Positions 25,998 to 35,078 are shown, numbered from the stretch's first letter. The stretch: DNA of 64,000 nucleotides from Rhodococcus sp. SGAir0479 (GCF_005484805.1 NZ_CP039432.1:4712001-4776000); one strand, 5' to 3'. A program made the numbers and translations. Notes: generated by a model not told the origin, from the letters alone.

Positions 25998-27254
25998 GTG
26001 ACCCGGGACGACCGGCGACGCCGGAACGCAGAGCTCGACGCCGCCTGGCAGGGCCTGTGTGACAACCTCTCCCGCGCTGCCGCGGTGATCACCGGGGACC
26101 CGAGGTCGGAGGACCCGGTGATGCGGGCGGCCGGTTACCGGTACCTGCTCAACCTGTTGAACGCCGGTCTCGAACAGGTGGTCTTCAGTGCCGACCCGGA
26201 CTACCCGGAGGTGGGCCGTCTACAGGACAACACCAAGCGGTACGCGACGGAGTCGCCGGACTGTCTGTTCGGGCACGCGGTGCTCGACCCGGCCGGAACG
26301 TACCGGCTCACCGGCACCGGGGGCCGGGCCCGCTACATCGGGCTGACCCTGTACGACACGGTCAGCCTGTACGAGAAGGCGCAGTCGGACGGCGACCGAC
26401 CGCGGGACTTCCGCGCGGCGTTCGCGGCGGCCACCGGATCGACCCTCGGGGCGATCTCCAATCCGGGTGGAATCGTGTTGCAGGACAACGGCGATTTCGA
26501 GGTCGTCATCAGCGCTCGCCCGCACACCGGCAACTGGCTGCCGATGCCCGAGAACACGAAGGACATCATCACCCGCCAGTACTTCTACGACTGGGACGCC
26601 GAGGAGCCCTACCACCTCTCCATCGAACGAATCGACGTCGAGGGGACGGGGCCGGTCACCGAACCGGTCACCGTGACCGGACAGGTCGAGTCCGTGGGTC
26701 GGTTCGTCGACGGATTCGCCGGGTACTGGGCCGCGATGTACGGTCTGCGCGACGGTGAACGCAACGTTCTGCGCACGCAACCCGCCGTGAGCTCGTCCTA
26801 CGCCGGCGACGGCGGCCACATCGCATACGGCGGCGGCACTTTCGACATCGCACCGGACGAGGCGCTCATTCTCGAGGTGACGCCCCCGGACTGCCACTTC
26901 TGGAACATCCACCTGGGCGACTACTGGGGCCAATCGCTGGACTACACCTACCGGCAGACGTCCCTCAACGGTCACCAGGCCGTCCTGGACGGGGACGGGG
27001 TGTTCCGTGCGGTGGTCGCTCACCACGACCCGGGCGTCGTGAACTGGCTGGACACGGCCGGCAACGCCGTCACCCGGTGCGTCTACCGGTGGTGGCTCGC
27101 GGCCGGTGCCGATCTCCCCACGCCGACGGTGCGTAAGGTGAAGTTCGCTGACGTGCCGGGCGAGCTGCCGGCCTCGGCGCGGATCGACTCGACCGAGCGC
27201 CGTGCCGTGCTGCTGCGGCGGCGTGCGGCGGTGCTGAAGCGCTATGGCCGTTGA
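25998..27254 (+). CDS. DUF1214-domain protein
   Basis: A 418-residue protein from the GTG at 25998, chosen because AGGA lies 7 bases before it; a GTG at 25992 would add two residues but leaves only one base of spacing. The C-terminal part holds the DUF1214 region, with LILEVTPPDCHFWNIHLGDYW followed by YTYRQTSLNGHQAVLDGDG. There is no signal peptide. The biochemical role of the family is unknown. It follows the dioxygenase by 17 bases and overlaps the next gene by 11, so it belongs to the same transcript. Confidence 0.8.
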   Translation: MTRDDRRRRNAELDAAWQGLCDNLSRAAAVITGDPRSEDPVMRAAGYRYLLNLLNAGLEQVVFSADPDYPEVGRLQDNTKRYATESPDCLFGHAVLDPAGTYRLTGTGGRARYIGLTLYDTVSLYEKAQSDGDRPRDFRAAFAAATGSTLGAISNPGGIVLQDNGDFEVVISARPHTGNWLPMPENTKDIITRQYFYDWDAEEPYHLSIERIDVEGTGPVTEPVTVTGQVESVGRFVDGFAGYWAAMYGLRDGERNVLRTQPAVSSSYAGDGGHIAYGGGTFDIAPDEALILEVTPPDCHFWNIHLGDYWGQSLDYTYRQTSLNGHQAVLDGDGVFRAVVAHHDPGVVNWLDTAGNAVTRCVYRWWLAAGADLPTPTVRKVKFADVPGELPASARIDSTERRAVLLRRRAAVLKRYGR

Positions 27255-27648
27255 TCGAGTCGACGTACGAGGAGGGATCGCCCCGGTGACACCGCGCGGG
27301 TGGCGGCCGAAGGCCTTTCGGGAAGGGGCCGACCCGGACCCTCGATTCACTCTCGCGAACGAGCGGACCTACCTCGCCTGGGTGCGAACCGGTCTCGGTC
27401 TGATCGCCGCCGCTGTCGGACTCGAGGCGTTCGGAACCGGTGTGGTGGGCCCGGTCCTGCACACCGTGCTCGTCGTCGGCCTGCTGGTGGGTGCGGTCTT
27501 GCTGGTGGTCTTCGCCTTCCTGCGCTGGATGGGAGTGGAAGCGGCGATGCGGACCGGGCGCAGTCTGCCGGTGCCGGCGATTGCGGCCCTGCTGGCGGGG
27601 CTCATCGCCGGCGCAGGCATCACGCTGCTCATCGTCCTGGTGCGATGA
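27244..27648 (+). CDS. DUF202 (YidH-like) small membrane protein, first of a pair
   Basis: A 134-residue protein with three predicted membrane helices (about residues 48-66, 71-92 and 110-132) and the DUF202 signature LANERTYLAWVRTGLGLI. Proteins of this family, such as YidH and YidG, are integral inner-membrane proteins of unknown function that usually come as adjacent pairs, as here. It overlaps the DUF1214 gene by 11 bases and the second DUF202 gene by four (ATGA). Confidence 0.83.
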   Translation: MAVDRVDVRGGIAPVTPRGWRPKAFREGADPDPRFTLANERTYLAWVRTGLGLIAAAVGLEAFGTGVVGPVLHTVLVVGLLVGAVLLVVFAFLRWMGVEAAMRTGRSLPVPAIAALLAGLIAGAGITLLIVLVR

Positions 27649-27980
27649 ACTCGGCGGGCGCGGGACACCGGGATCCGGGTCTGCAGCCCGAGCGGACGAC
27701 GCTGGCCTGGGTGCGCACGGCTGCGAGTCTGGCGGCAGTGGCCTTCCTGTGCCTGCGGTACGTCCCCGGCTCGTCGATCCTGATCCAGATCCTCGGGACG
27801 TGGGCGGTCGCGGCGGCCTCCGTGGTGGTGGTGACGGCGCGGCGCCGCTACGAGCGCGTGAGCGAGCACTTCGAGGCGGGCCGAGTGGTGTATCCGTTCC
27901 TGCTCATGTTCGGCCTGGCGGTCACCGTCGTGGGTCTCGCCGGGGTGTCGGCCGTGGCCGTCCTGGTCGCCGGCGGGTGA
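27645..27980 (+). CDS. DUF202 (YidG-like) small membrane protein, second of a pair
   Basis: A 111-residue protein from the ATG at 27645, which overlaps the previous stop as ATGA. It carries LQPERTTLAWVRTAASLAAV, the DUF202 signature, and three hydrophobic segments. It differs enough from the first DUF202 protein that the two probably form a heteromer (inference). It ends the transcript that begins with the dioxygenase. Confidence 0.82.
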   Translation: MNSAGAGHRDPGLQPERTTLAWVRTAASLAAVAFLCLRYVPGSSILIQILGTWAVAAASVVVVTARRRYERVSEHFEAGRVVYPFLLMFGLAVTVVGLAGVSAVAVLVAGG

Positions 27981-28145
27981 CGATTGCGTCGCATCTCCCG
28001 ACGGGACGGCCGTGTGTGCTTCCGTGGAGACGGCAGGGACTTCCCGCTGGCCGGGACTTGTGGCCGCAGTCACACCCCGGGCGAGTAGTGATAATTGCGG
28101 ACCCCGTGTGTCATCACGGACCCCGATCTCGAGGAGAACAGCAGC

Positions 28146-28982
28146 ATGCAGGAGTTCGAAGGCAAGGTCGCACTGATCACCGGCGCAGCCCGGGGGCAGG
28201 GCCGGTCCCACGCGGTGGCATTCGCCGAGCGTGGCGCCGACATCGTCATCTGTGATCGGTGTGAGGACAGCGGGTCGGTGTTCTACCCGCTCGGAACCGA
28301 GGAGGACATGGCCGAGACCGTGCGCCTCGTCGAGGCGACCGGCCGCAAGTGCATCGCCGTGAAGGCCGACACCGGCGATCGCGCGGCAATGAACGACCTC
28401 GTGGCGCGTGCCGAGTCCGAACTCGGGCGGGTGGACATCGCGGTCGCGAATGCCGGCGTCTCGGTCGCCGCTCCGGTCCAGTCGATGACGCAGGAGCAGT
28501 GGAACGAGGCGATCAACTCCAACCTCACCGGCGTCTTCAACACGATCGGCGCCGTCTCTCCGGGCATGATCGAGCGCGGGTACGGCCGCATCGTCACGAT
28601 CTCGTCGATGCTCGGCCGGGCCGGCAACACCAACATGGTCGCGTACGCCGCGTCCAAGTGGGGTGTCATCGGCATGACCAAGAGCGCGGCACTCGATCTG
28701 GCCCAGAACGGCATCACCGTCAACGCGATTGCGCCGGGCAACATCTCGACCGGGATGATCCACAACAAGGCGCTCTACTCGATGATGCGCCCGGACCTCG
28801 ACGAGCCGACGATGGACGACGTCGCGCCGGTCTTCCAGAGCCTGCACGCACAGCCCGTGCCGTGGCTCGATCCGTTCGAGATCACCCGCGCCGTGCTCTT
28901 CTTCGCCGCCGAGGCCAGCGCGCACATCAGTGGCACCGTGCTCCCGATCGACGCCGGCAATGCAGCTCGTGTGACCGGGTGA
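28146..28982 (+). CDS. Mycofactocin-type short-chain dehydrogenase/reductase
   Basis: A 278-residue SDR from the ATG at 28146 with GAGGAG upstream. The cofactor loop reads GAARGQGRSHAVAFAERGAD, with the RGQGRSHA variant typical of mycofactocin-coupled, carveol-dehydrogenase-like SDRs that keep NAD(H) tightly bound (family knowledge). The catalytic YAASK tetrad segment, a preceding SSMLGRAG serine and an IAPGNISTGM stretch are present. It would oxidise a secondary alcohol. It overlaps the next MFS gene by GTGA. The alcohol it acts on is unknown; a steroid or terpenoid is suggested only by context. Confidence 0.88.
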   Translation: MQEFEGKVALITGAARGQGRSHAVAFAERGADIVICDRCEDSGSVFYPLGTEEDMAETVRLVEATGRKCIAVKADTGDRAAMNDLVARAESELGRVDIAVANAGVSVAAPVQSMTQEQWNEAINSNLTGVFNTIGAVSPGMIERGYGRIVTISSMLGRAGNTNMVAYAASKWGVIGMTKSAALDLAQNGITVNAIAPGNISTGMIHNKALYSMMRPDLDEPTMDDVAPVFQSLHAQPVPWLDPFEITRAVLFFAAEASAHISGTVLPIDAGNAARVTG

Positions 28983-30436
28983 CCTCCGATCCGGCGCCCG
29001 CTTCGCGCAAAGCGCGGAGCGGGCTCGTCATCGCGGTCCTGAGCCTGAGTGGAATCCTCGTCGCGCTCCTGCAGACCCTGGTGGTGCCGGTGCTCCCTGC
29101 GTTCGCGGTGGATCTGGACGTGCCGCCGACCAGCGCGTCGTGGCTCGTGACGATCACGCTGCTGACCGGCGCTGTGGGCACACCGCTGATCGGCAAGCTG
29201 GCCGACATGTTCGGCAAGCGCGCGATGATGCTGACGTGCCTCGGGCTCATGATTGCCGGTTCGGTGATCGCGGCCGTGGGGTCGAGCTTCGCCGCCGCCG
29301 TGGTCGGACGCGGCCTGCAGGGCTTCGCGATGGCGCTCATGCCGGTGGGTATCAGCATGATGCGCGATGTGTTGCCGCCCGAACGCCTCGGCGCCGGTGT
29401 CGCGTTGATGAGCGCGACGATCGGCATCGGCAGCGTGTTCGGTATGCCGCTCGCCGGCGTCCTGCACGAACACCTCGGCTGGCAGTCGCTGTTCTGGGTG
29501 CCCGCCGCCTTCGCGGTCGTCATGGCGGTGTTGCTGCCGTTCGTGGTGCCGGAGTCGACCACCCGTGCCGTGGGCCGCTTCGACTACGGGGGCGCGGTGC
29601 TGTTGACGTCGGCGCTGACGGCGGTGCTGCTGGCAATCTCGAAGGGGGGCGTGTGGGGGTGGGGGAGCGTGCCCACGATCGGACTCGCCGTCGGCGGCGT
29701 CCTGGGGCTGCTGGCCTGGATACCGCTGCAGCTGAGGGTGTCCCATCCGCTGGTCGACCTGCGAACCTCGATCCGTCGGCCGGTGCTGGTGGCCAACGGC
29801 TGCGCACTGCTGCTCGGGTTCGCGATGTTCCTCAGCTCGTACGCGTCCACCCAGGAACTCCAGGTGCCGACGTCGACGGGCCACGGTCTCGGACTCAGCG
29901 CCGCCGCGGCCGGACTGGTGATGCTCCCCGGCGGCGTCGTGATGATCTTTCTGGCGCCCGTGTCGGCGACGATGATCCGGGTCTGGGGTGCCGGCGTGAC
30001 GCTGGCCGTCGGCGCCGGCGCGATCAGCCTCGGCTTCGTCGAGCGCGGAGTGCTCGGTAGCAGCGTCCTCACCGTCGGGATCAGCGCCTTCGTGGTGTCG
30101 GTCGGGGTCGCGTTCGCGCTCGCCGCGATGCCGGTGCTGATCACCACGGCGGTGCCGCTGGACCAGACCGCGACGGCCAACAGCGTCAACAGCCTGGTGC
30201 GTGCGGTCGGGACATCGGCCGCGAGTGCCGTCGGCGCGGCGATCGTCGCGGCGTCGGCGGTCACGGTCGGCGCGGCCGCGGTGCCGTCGCCGGTCGGACT
30301 CGACCGGTTGTTCTGGCTGGGCGCCGCCGTGTCGGCGGTCGCGTTGGTGGTCGTGGCGTGCGTGCCGGTCCGCACCGCCCGCCCGCCGGTCGTAGCGCCG
30401 GTCCCGGCCGGACCCGATTCGGTGCGGGTGCGCTGA
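28979..30436 (+). CDS. MFS exporter (EmrB/QacA-like)
   Basis: A 485-residue major facilitator with about 14 membrane segments, from the GTG at 28979 that overlaps the SDR stop. GKLADMFGKRAMMLTCLG is the inter-helix 2-3 motif, and GRGLQGFAMALMPVG and FGMPLAGVLHEHLGWQSLFW follow. Overlap with the SDR implies they act on linked compounds, perhaps import or export of the SDR's substrate or product. It is only distantly like the MFS at 23154-24680, judging by eye. Confidence 0.87.
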   Translation: MTSDPAPASRKARSGLVIAVLSLSGILVALLQTLVVPVLPAFAVDLDVPPTSASWLVTITLLTGAVGTPLIGKLADMFGKRAMMLTCLGLMIAGSVIAAVGSSFAAAVVGRGLQGFAMALMPVGISMMRDVLPPERLGAGVALMSATIGIGSVFGMPLAGVLHEHLGWQSLFWVPAAFAVVMAVLLPFVVPESTTRAVGRFDYGGAVLLTSALTAVLLAISKGGVWGWGSVPTIGLAVGGVLGLLAWIPLQLRVSHPLVDLRTSIRRPVLVANGCALLLGFAMFLSSYASTQELQVPTSTGHGLGLSAAAAGLVMLPGGVVMIFLAPVSATMIRVWGAGVTLAVGAGAISLGFVERGVLGSSVLTVGISAFVVSVGVAFALAAMPVLITTAVPLDQTATANSVNSLVRAVGTSAASAVGAAIVAASAVTVGAAAVPSPVGLDRLFWLGAAVSAVALVVVACVPVRTARPPVVAPVPAGPDSVRVR

Positions 30437-30448
30437 CGGCTGCCGGTA

Positions 30449-30500
30449 CCGGGCGCCGGCGGTGGCTGCGGGAGTGCGCAGGCGCCACCGGCGCCGGGGG
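30449..30500. terminator. Imperfect G/C-rich inverted repeat between MFS and cholesterol oxidase
   Basis: CCGGGCGCCGGCGGTGGC and GCGCCACCGGCGCCGGGG are roughly complementary, with a small bulge. They lie in the 80 bases between the two converging genes and probably form a bidirectional terminator. Confidence 0.5.
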
Positions 30501-30516
30501 AACGGTTCGTCGAGGC

Positions 30517-32352
30517 CTACGGAAGGAGTCGGTCCATGAAGCCGTTGGTGAAGACGCGGTGCGGATCGATCTCGTTGTACCGGGTCCGGGCGGTGTCCCA
30601 GTTCTCGGTCGTGGGGACACCTTCGATGTAGGTGGCCCGCATCTTCTCGGTCACGATGGCGGTGTCGGTGTAGGGATCCGGGCCGAACGCCCAGCCCTTG
30701 GACCACTCGGGGCGGAAGGTGGCCGCGGCGTTGTTGTAGTGCGACCGCATCCACTGCTCCATCTCCTGATAGAACTCGAACATCCCGGGAGTGCCCGGGA
30801 CGCCCAGGACGTTCAGCCAGATCGCGACGTCCCAGTCCGGATGATCGGGTCGCGGACGGGTCGCGGAGATGGTGGGCGGGCCCGCCGACGGAACCTTGAC
30901 GTCGGCCGGCTGATCGAGTCCACAGCAGCGGATCTCGACCGGTCCGTTGAGGGGGAACTGACCCTTGGAGCGGTAGTACTCGATGCGGCCGTGGAACCAT
31001 TGCGTGAAGTCGTGGATGACGGTCGCGATGTTCGCGCGGCTCGTGACGACCGCGCCGCCGCCCTCGGTGAGGCGCAGGGTGGTCGCCTTGATGTAGAACT
31101 GGACGTCCTTCGACCAGCCCCAGATGTCGTAGGCGTTGGTCGCGGCGAGGCCGGCGGCCGTGATCCCGTACATCGCCGGACCGAACAGCGGTGCGATGCC
31201 GGGGTTTCCGGCGTTGATGGCGCCGATCATGTCGGTGATCGGCTCCGGGAGGTTGTCGGAGAAGATGTAGTTGTACGGTCCCGTCACCTCGCGTGCCTGC
31301 GGTGGCTTGCCCACGAGGGAGCCGAGCGAGCCGAGGCTACCGGTCACGTCGTTCGACGAGTCGGGTTTGGTGGGCGAGTTGGTCCACGTCTTCATCCACG
31401 GCTTGTCGGTGAACGGATACCAGATCGCCTCGGCGCCACCGCACTCGGCGACGAACTTCTCGAACGTCCGTCCCGACGCCCCCTTGGGCGCGAAGAGTTC
31501 CTGCCACGGGATGTCGGTGTAGCTCTGGCACCGCTGGCGCAGGTTGGGGCCGGCCTGCATCGTCACCGACGTGAGGAAGCAGCGGCCCAGGTTCGTGAGC
31601 ATCGGGGTGATGGCAGGATCGTTGCGCCGGTAAGTCTTCAGCGCGTAGCCGTTCCCGTCCCACACCACCGCGGTGAGCTCGGTGACCAGGTTGCTCAGCG
31701 ACCCGTAGGTGTGGCCCGGGAGAGGGGTCTGTCCCTCGGCCGGCAGCGCCGCGCCGTGGGCGTTGACCGCCAGCGCGCCGCCGATCGAGAGCACACCCGG
31801 GGCAGGGAGGTTGGCCCACCCGAGGTTGTGCTTCTGCAGTTCGGTGACGATGGCCTCGATGCTGGCGCCCGCACCGGCGGTGACGGTGGCCGGGGTGCCC
31901 GGGTTCACCGTGATGCTGTTGAGGTGGGTCATCGTGTCGGCGAGGATCACCTTCTCGACGTTGCCGCCCTTCTCCACGGTGAGCGGGGTCCAGCCGTGCA
32001 TCGCGCCGCGCGGTCGAATCTTGTACCCGTTCGTGTGCGCCCAGTCGGCGAGCCGGACCACGTCCTCGGGTGTCTTGGGCGAACAGACCCAGGTGGCGTC
32101 CAGCATGATCTCCTTGGACCAGTTCTGGTACGCCTGCTGGAACAGCGCGATGCCGTCCGGGAAGTTCGGCGGCGTCGGCAGCGGCGCCACCGGACCGGAC
32201 GATCCGAGCGACCCGAGGGAAGCCGTGGAACCCGCGGGCACCGCGAAGGCGGGGGTCCAGCCTCCGGCGACGGCGCCGGCCGCCAGGGCGCCGGCGCCCG
32301 CGGCCAGGAAACCGCGCCGCGAGAGCCGGGGTTGCTCGTCGATTGACGTCAT
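30517..32352 (-). CDS. Tat-exported class II (VAO-type, covalent FAD) cholesterol oxidase
   Basis: The 611-residue product starts with a twin-arginine signal (LSRRGFLAAGAGAL, cleaved near residue 37), so it is exported folded with its cofactor. RPRGAMHGWTPL places His119 where Brevibacterium sterolicum class II cholesterol oxidase attaches FAD covalently. The rest matches that VAO-type enzyme. It oxidises cholesterol at C3 and isomerises it to cholest-4-en-3-one with release of H2O2 (family knowledge). Unusual are two Gly-Ser-Leu repeats: SLGSLGSSG just after the signal and GSLGSLGSLVG near residue 340. A hairpin at 32399-32432 separates it from chsH3 upstream. No KstR box precedes it. Confidence 0.9.
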   Translation of the reverse strand: MTSIDEQPRLSRRGFLAAGAGALAAGAVAGGWTPAFAVPAGSTASLGSLGSSGPVAPLPTPPNFPDGIALFQQAYQNWSKEIMLDATWVCSPKTPEDVVRLADWAHTNGYKIRPRGAMHGWTPLTVEKGGNVEKVILADTMTHLNSITVNPGTPATVTAGAGASIEAIVTELQKHNLGWANLPAPGVLSIGGALAVNAHGAALPAEGQTPLPGHTYGSLSNLVTELTAVVWDGNGYALKTYRRNDPAITPMLTNLGRCFLTSVTMQAGPNLRQRCQSYTDIPWQELFAPKGASGRTFEKFVAECGGAEAIWYPFTDKPWMKTWTNSPTKPDSSNDVTGSLGSLGSLVGKPPQAREVTGPYNYIFSDNLPEPITDMIGAINAGNPGIAPLFGPAMYGITAAGLAATNAYDIWGWSKDVQFYIKATTLRLTEGGGAVVTSRANIATVIHDFTQWFHGRIEYYRSKGQFPLNGPVEIRCCGLDQPADVKVPSAGPPTISATRPRPDHPDWDVAIWLNVLGVPGTPGMFEFYQEMEQWMRSHYNNAAATFRPEWSKGWAFGPDPYTDTAIVTEKMRATYIEGVPTTENWDTARTRYNEIDPHRVFTNGFMDRLLP

Positions 32353-32398
32353 TCGTGTACTCCAGGATGTCGAGGGGACGGGGGAGGGTGTGGGTGTA

Positions 32399-32432
32399 CC
32401 GGCCGGGTCGACTGGGGTGTCGACCCGGCCGG
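32399..32432. terminator. Hairpin after chsH3
   Basis: Arms 32399-32412 and 32419-32432 pair perfectly over 14 bp with a 6-base loop, 37 bases past the chsH3 stop. It should end the kstD-chsH3 transcript before the cholesterol oxidase gene. Confidence 0.82.
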
Positions 32433-32468
32433 CAGGGTGTCGGAGGGGTTGTCGGGGCCGCTCGGCGC

Positions 32469-33329
32469 CTACGCGACGGTGAGCACGACGTCCGCGAGTG
32501 CGGGCGCGCCGTCGCGATCGGGCACGGTGGCCGAGATCAGCAGACGGTCGCCGTCGCGCCAGATCCGTGTCCGAAGCGTCTCGCCCGGGTAGACCACCCC
32601 GGCGAAGCGAGCACGAAATCCCTTGACGCGGTCGGCATCACCGCCCAGCACGGTGTCGGTCGCCGCCTTGCACACGATGCCGTACGTGCACAGTCCATGC
32701 AGGATAGGCGCAGGGAACCCGGCGGCGGAGGCGAATGCGGGATCCGAATGGAGAGGATTGCGGTCTCCGCACATCCGGTAGAGCAGGGCCTGCTGTGACA
32801 GCACCTGCGAGGTCACGTCGGCGTCGGGTTCGCGGTCGGGGAGCTCGACGGATTCGGACGGTCCTCGTTCGCCGCCGAAACCGCCTTCTCCACGGGCGAA
32901 GATCGACGATCGCGCCGTCCACAGGGGCGTACCGTCGAGCGCCACGGTCGTGGACTCCTGCACCACCACCGCGGCCTTGCCCTTGTCCCACACCTCGGCG
33001 ATCCGAGTGGTGGTCTGCGCCGAGCCGCTGGCCGGAATCGGCTGGTGCACGGTCACTTCCTGGCTGCCGTGAACGACCTTGGCGAGGTCGATCTCGATGC
33101 CGGGGAAGGACACGCGCGGAGCCTCGGTCGCGTGGATGTTGGCGACCACGGTCGCGAACGTGGGTAGCACCTGCGGCTTGGCGTCGTCGAGGTAGCGCAA
33201 CTCGCGCTGATCGAGCGGGCGGGCGCCCGCGCCGATGCCGAGGTGGTAGAGCTGCACGTCCGACGGCGACCACGAGAACTGCTGGGCGGGGAGCTCCGCC
33301 CCGACGGCGATCGACGGATCGATGGGCAC
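32469..33329 (-). CDS. chsH3: ChsH3-like MaoC enoyl-CoA hydratase (Rv3538 type)
   Basis: A 286-residue double-hotdog hydratase, the same length as Rv3538, which also neighbours kstD. The start is GTG 33329 with AGGAGAAGG upstream. The second hotdog contains the hydratase motif LLYRMCGDRNPLHSDPAFA (Asp-x4-His) and HGLCTYGIVCKA. ChsH3 hydrates a steroid enoyl-CoA of the cholesterol side chain during an early beta-oxidation cycle, in parallel with EchA19 (family knowledge). It follows kstD by 30 bases and shares its KstR-controlled promoter. A strong hairpin ends the transcript. Confidence 0.9.
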   Translation of the reverse strand: MPIDPSIAVGAELPAQQFSWSPSDVQLYHLGIGAGARPLDQRELRYLDDAKPQVLPTFATVVANIHATEAPRVSFPGIEIDLAKVVHGSQEVTVHQPIPASGSAQTTTRIAEVWDKGKAAVVVQESTTVALDGTPLWTARSSIFARGEGGFGGERGPSESVELPDREPDADVTSQVLSQQALLYRMCGDRNPLHSDPAFASAAGFPAPILHGLCTYGIVCKAATDTVLGGDADRVKGFRARFAGVVYPGETLRTRIWRDGDRLLISATVPDRDGAPALADVVLTVA

Positions 33330-33359
33330 TGGCCTTCTCCTGTCAGTTCGGCGCGGCCG

Positions 33360-35063
33360 TCAGTTGGCCACGGACTCGGTGGCCGCGCGGGCGCGGGCGG
33401 CGATGTCGAGCACCGCCAGGTACGCGAAGGTCATCGCGGGGCCGATGGTCGCGCCCGGGCCGGCGTACGTGTGACCCATGACCGGTGCGCTGCAGTTCCC
33501 GGCCGCGTAGAGCCCGTCGATCACCGAGCCGTCCTCGCGGAGGGCGCGTCCGTCGACGTCGGTGACGATGCCGCCCTTGGTGCCGAGATCGCCCGGCACC
33601 ATCTTGATCGCGTAGTAGGGCGGCTTGACGATCTCGCCCAGGCTCGGGTTCTTCAGCCGCGGATCGCCGTAGTAGTGGTCGTATCCGCTGTCGCCGCGAC
33701 CGAAGTCCTCGTCCTTGCCGCGCCGAGCGAACCCGTTGAACCGCTCGATCGTCTCGGTGAGCGCGTCCGCGGGCAGCCCCGCCTTCTCCGCGAGTTCGGC
33801 GATCGTGTTCGCCTTGACGACCACGCCCGCCTTCAGCCAGCGCCCCGGGAACGGCGACCGGGGCGTGATGCCCGCGAAGGTGTAGCGGTTGCGGTAGCGC
33901 TGGTCGAGGATCATCCACGTCGGAATGTTCTCGCCGGGGCCGTCGCCGAGGCCGTACTCGCCGCCGTACATCGTGTGGACGGCCTCGACGTACGGGGCGG
34001 CCTCGTTGCCGAACCGCTTGCCGCGGGTGTTGACCATGATGCAACCCGGCAGGGTGCGTTCGGACAGCGCGAACCACGGGCCGCCGGTGAGCGGAATGGA
34101 CGGACCCCACCACGCGTCGTCCATGAAATCGACTGCTGCACCCAACTTCTGGCCGGCGACGATGCCGTCGCCGGTGTTGGCCTCGGCGCCGACCGTCCAC
34201 TCGGTTCCGATGGGCGCACGCTGGTACTGCTTGCGCATCTCGTCGTTGTGCTCGAAGCCGCCGGACCCCAGCACGACGCCGTACCGGGCGCGGATGATCT
34301 GCTCGGAGGACCCGTCGGGGCCGTCGACGAGCACCTTCACGCCGCGCACCGCGTCACCCTCGGTGTACAGCTCGGTGAGTGGAGTGTTCAGCAGGATCGG
34401 GACCCCGGCGTCGCGCAGACCGAGTCGCAGGCCCGCCACGAGTGCCTGGCCACGCACGAGCAGGTCCTTGCCGCGGGCCTTGGCGGTGAGGAACCGCAGA
34501 CCGACCTTCATCGCCTGCACCGGTCCGCGGCGGTTGCGCATCAACAGGTTGAGCCAGCGGTAGTCGGCCTGCGTGATGACGAAGTTCTTGGGCGCCTTGA
34601 CGAAGTCGGGCTCGAGCTTGTCGCGCTCGTCGCCGAGGCGCGTGCCGTCGAAGGGGACCGGTTCGACCGAGCGCCCGCCGAGACGGCCACCGGGCGCCTC
34701 GGGGTAGTAGTCCGAATAGTCCGGTACCCACTGCAGTTCCAGGGCGCTGTGCTTCAGCACGAACGACAGCATCTCGGGGCCGCGGTCGATGTACGTGTCG
34801 ATCTTCTCCGAGGGGACCGCGTCGCCGATGATGCTGTGGAGGTAGGTGCGGGCCGCGTCGACGGTGTCGGTGACGCCGTCCCGCTCGAGCACCTCGTTGT
34901 TGGGGATCCACACGCCGCCGCCCGAACGCGCGGACGAGCCACCGTAGTGCGCCGCCTTCTCGACGACCACCACGCTCAGGCCCTGGTGCGCGGCGGTGAG
35001 GGCGGCCGTCATGCCGGCCGCACCGCTGCCGACGACGACGATGTCGTATTCCTGCTTGCTCAT
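33360..35063 (-). CDS. kstD: KstD, 3-ketosteroid Delta1-dehydrogenase
   Basis: A 567-residue FAD enzyme. The N-terminal dinucleotide fold reads YDIVVVGSGAAGMTAALTA, followed by HYGGSSARSGGGVWIPNN; the C-terminus has GLYAAGNCSAPVMGHTYAGP and TIGPAMTFAYLA, typical of KstD. It introduces the C1-C2 double bond into ring A of androstenedione, which together with KshAB 9alpha-hydroxylation opens ring B (family knowledge). The start is ATG 35063; the frame is open farther upstream, but the KstR operator occupies that DNA and the N-terminus aligns at this ATG. No Shine-Dalgarno is present, and a TATAAC -10 box nine bases upstream points to a nearly leaderless mRNA. Confidence 0.95.
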   Translation of the reverse strand: MSKQEYDIVVVGSGAAGMTAALTAAHQGLSVVVVEKAAHYGGSSARSGGGVWIPNNEVLERDGVTDTVDAARTYLHSIIGDAVPSEKIDTYIDRGPEMLSFVLKHSALELQWVPDYSDYYPEAPGGRLGGRSVEPVPFDGTRLGDERDKLEPDFVKAPKNFVITQADYRWLNLLMRNRRGPVQAMKVGLRFLTAKARGKDLLVRGQALVAGLRLGLRDAGVPILLNTPLTELYTEGDAVRGVKVLVDGPDGSSEQIIRARYGVVLGSGGFEHNDEMRKQYQRAPIGTEWTVGAEANTGDGIVAGQKLGAAVDFMDDAWWGPSIPLTGGPWFALSERTLPGCIMVNTRGKRFGNEAAPYVEAVHTMYGGEYGLGDGPGENIPTWMILDQRYRNRYTFAGITPRSPFPGRWLKAGVVVKANTIAELAEKAGLPADALTETIERFNGFARRGKDEDFGRGDSGYDHYYGDPRLKNPSLGEIVKPPYYAIKMVPGDLGTKGGIVTDVDGRALREDGSVIDGLYAAGNCSAPVMGHTYAGPGATIGPAMTFAYLAVLDIAARARAATESVAN

Positions 35064-35064
35064 G

Positions 35065-35078
35065 TAGAACACGTTATA
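35065..35078. promoter_or_regulatory. KstR operator abutting the kstD start codon
   Basis: TAGAACACGTTATA matches TnnAACnnGTTnnA. On the kstD strand it reads TATAACGTGTTCTA, whose first six bases form a -10 hexamer, and the box ends one base before the ATG. Repressor and RNA polymerase would compete directly. It may also influence hsaG, whose start is 158 bases to the right. Confidence 0.93.
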
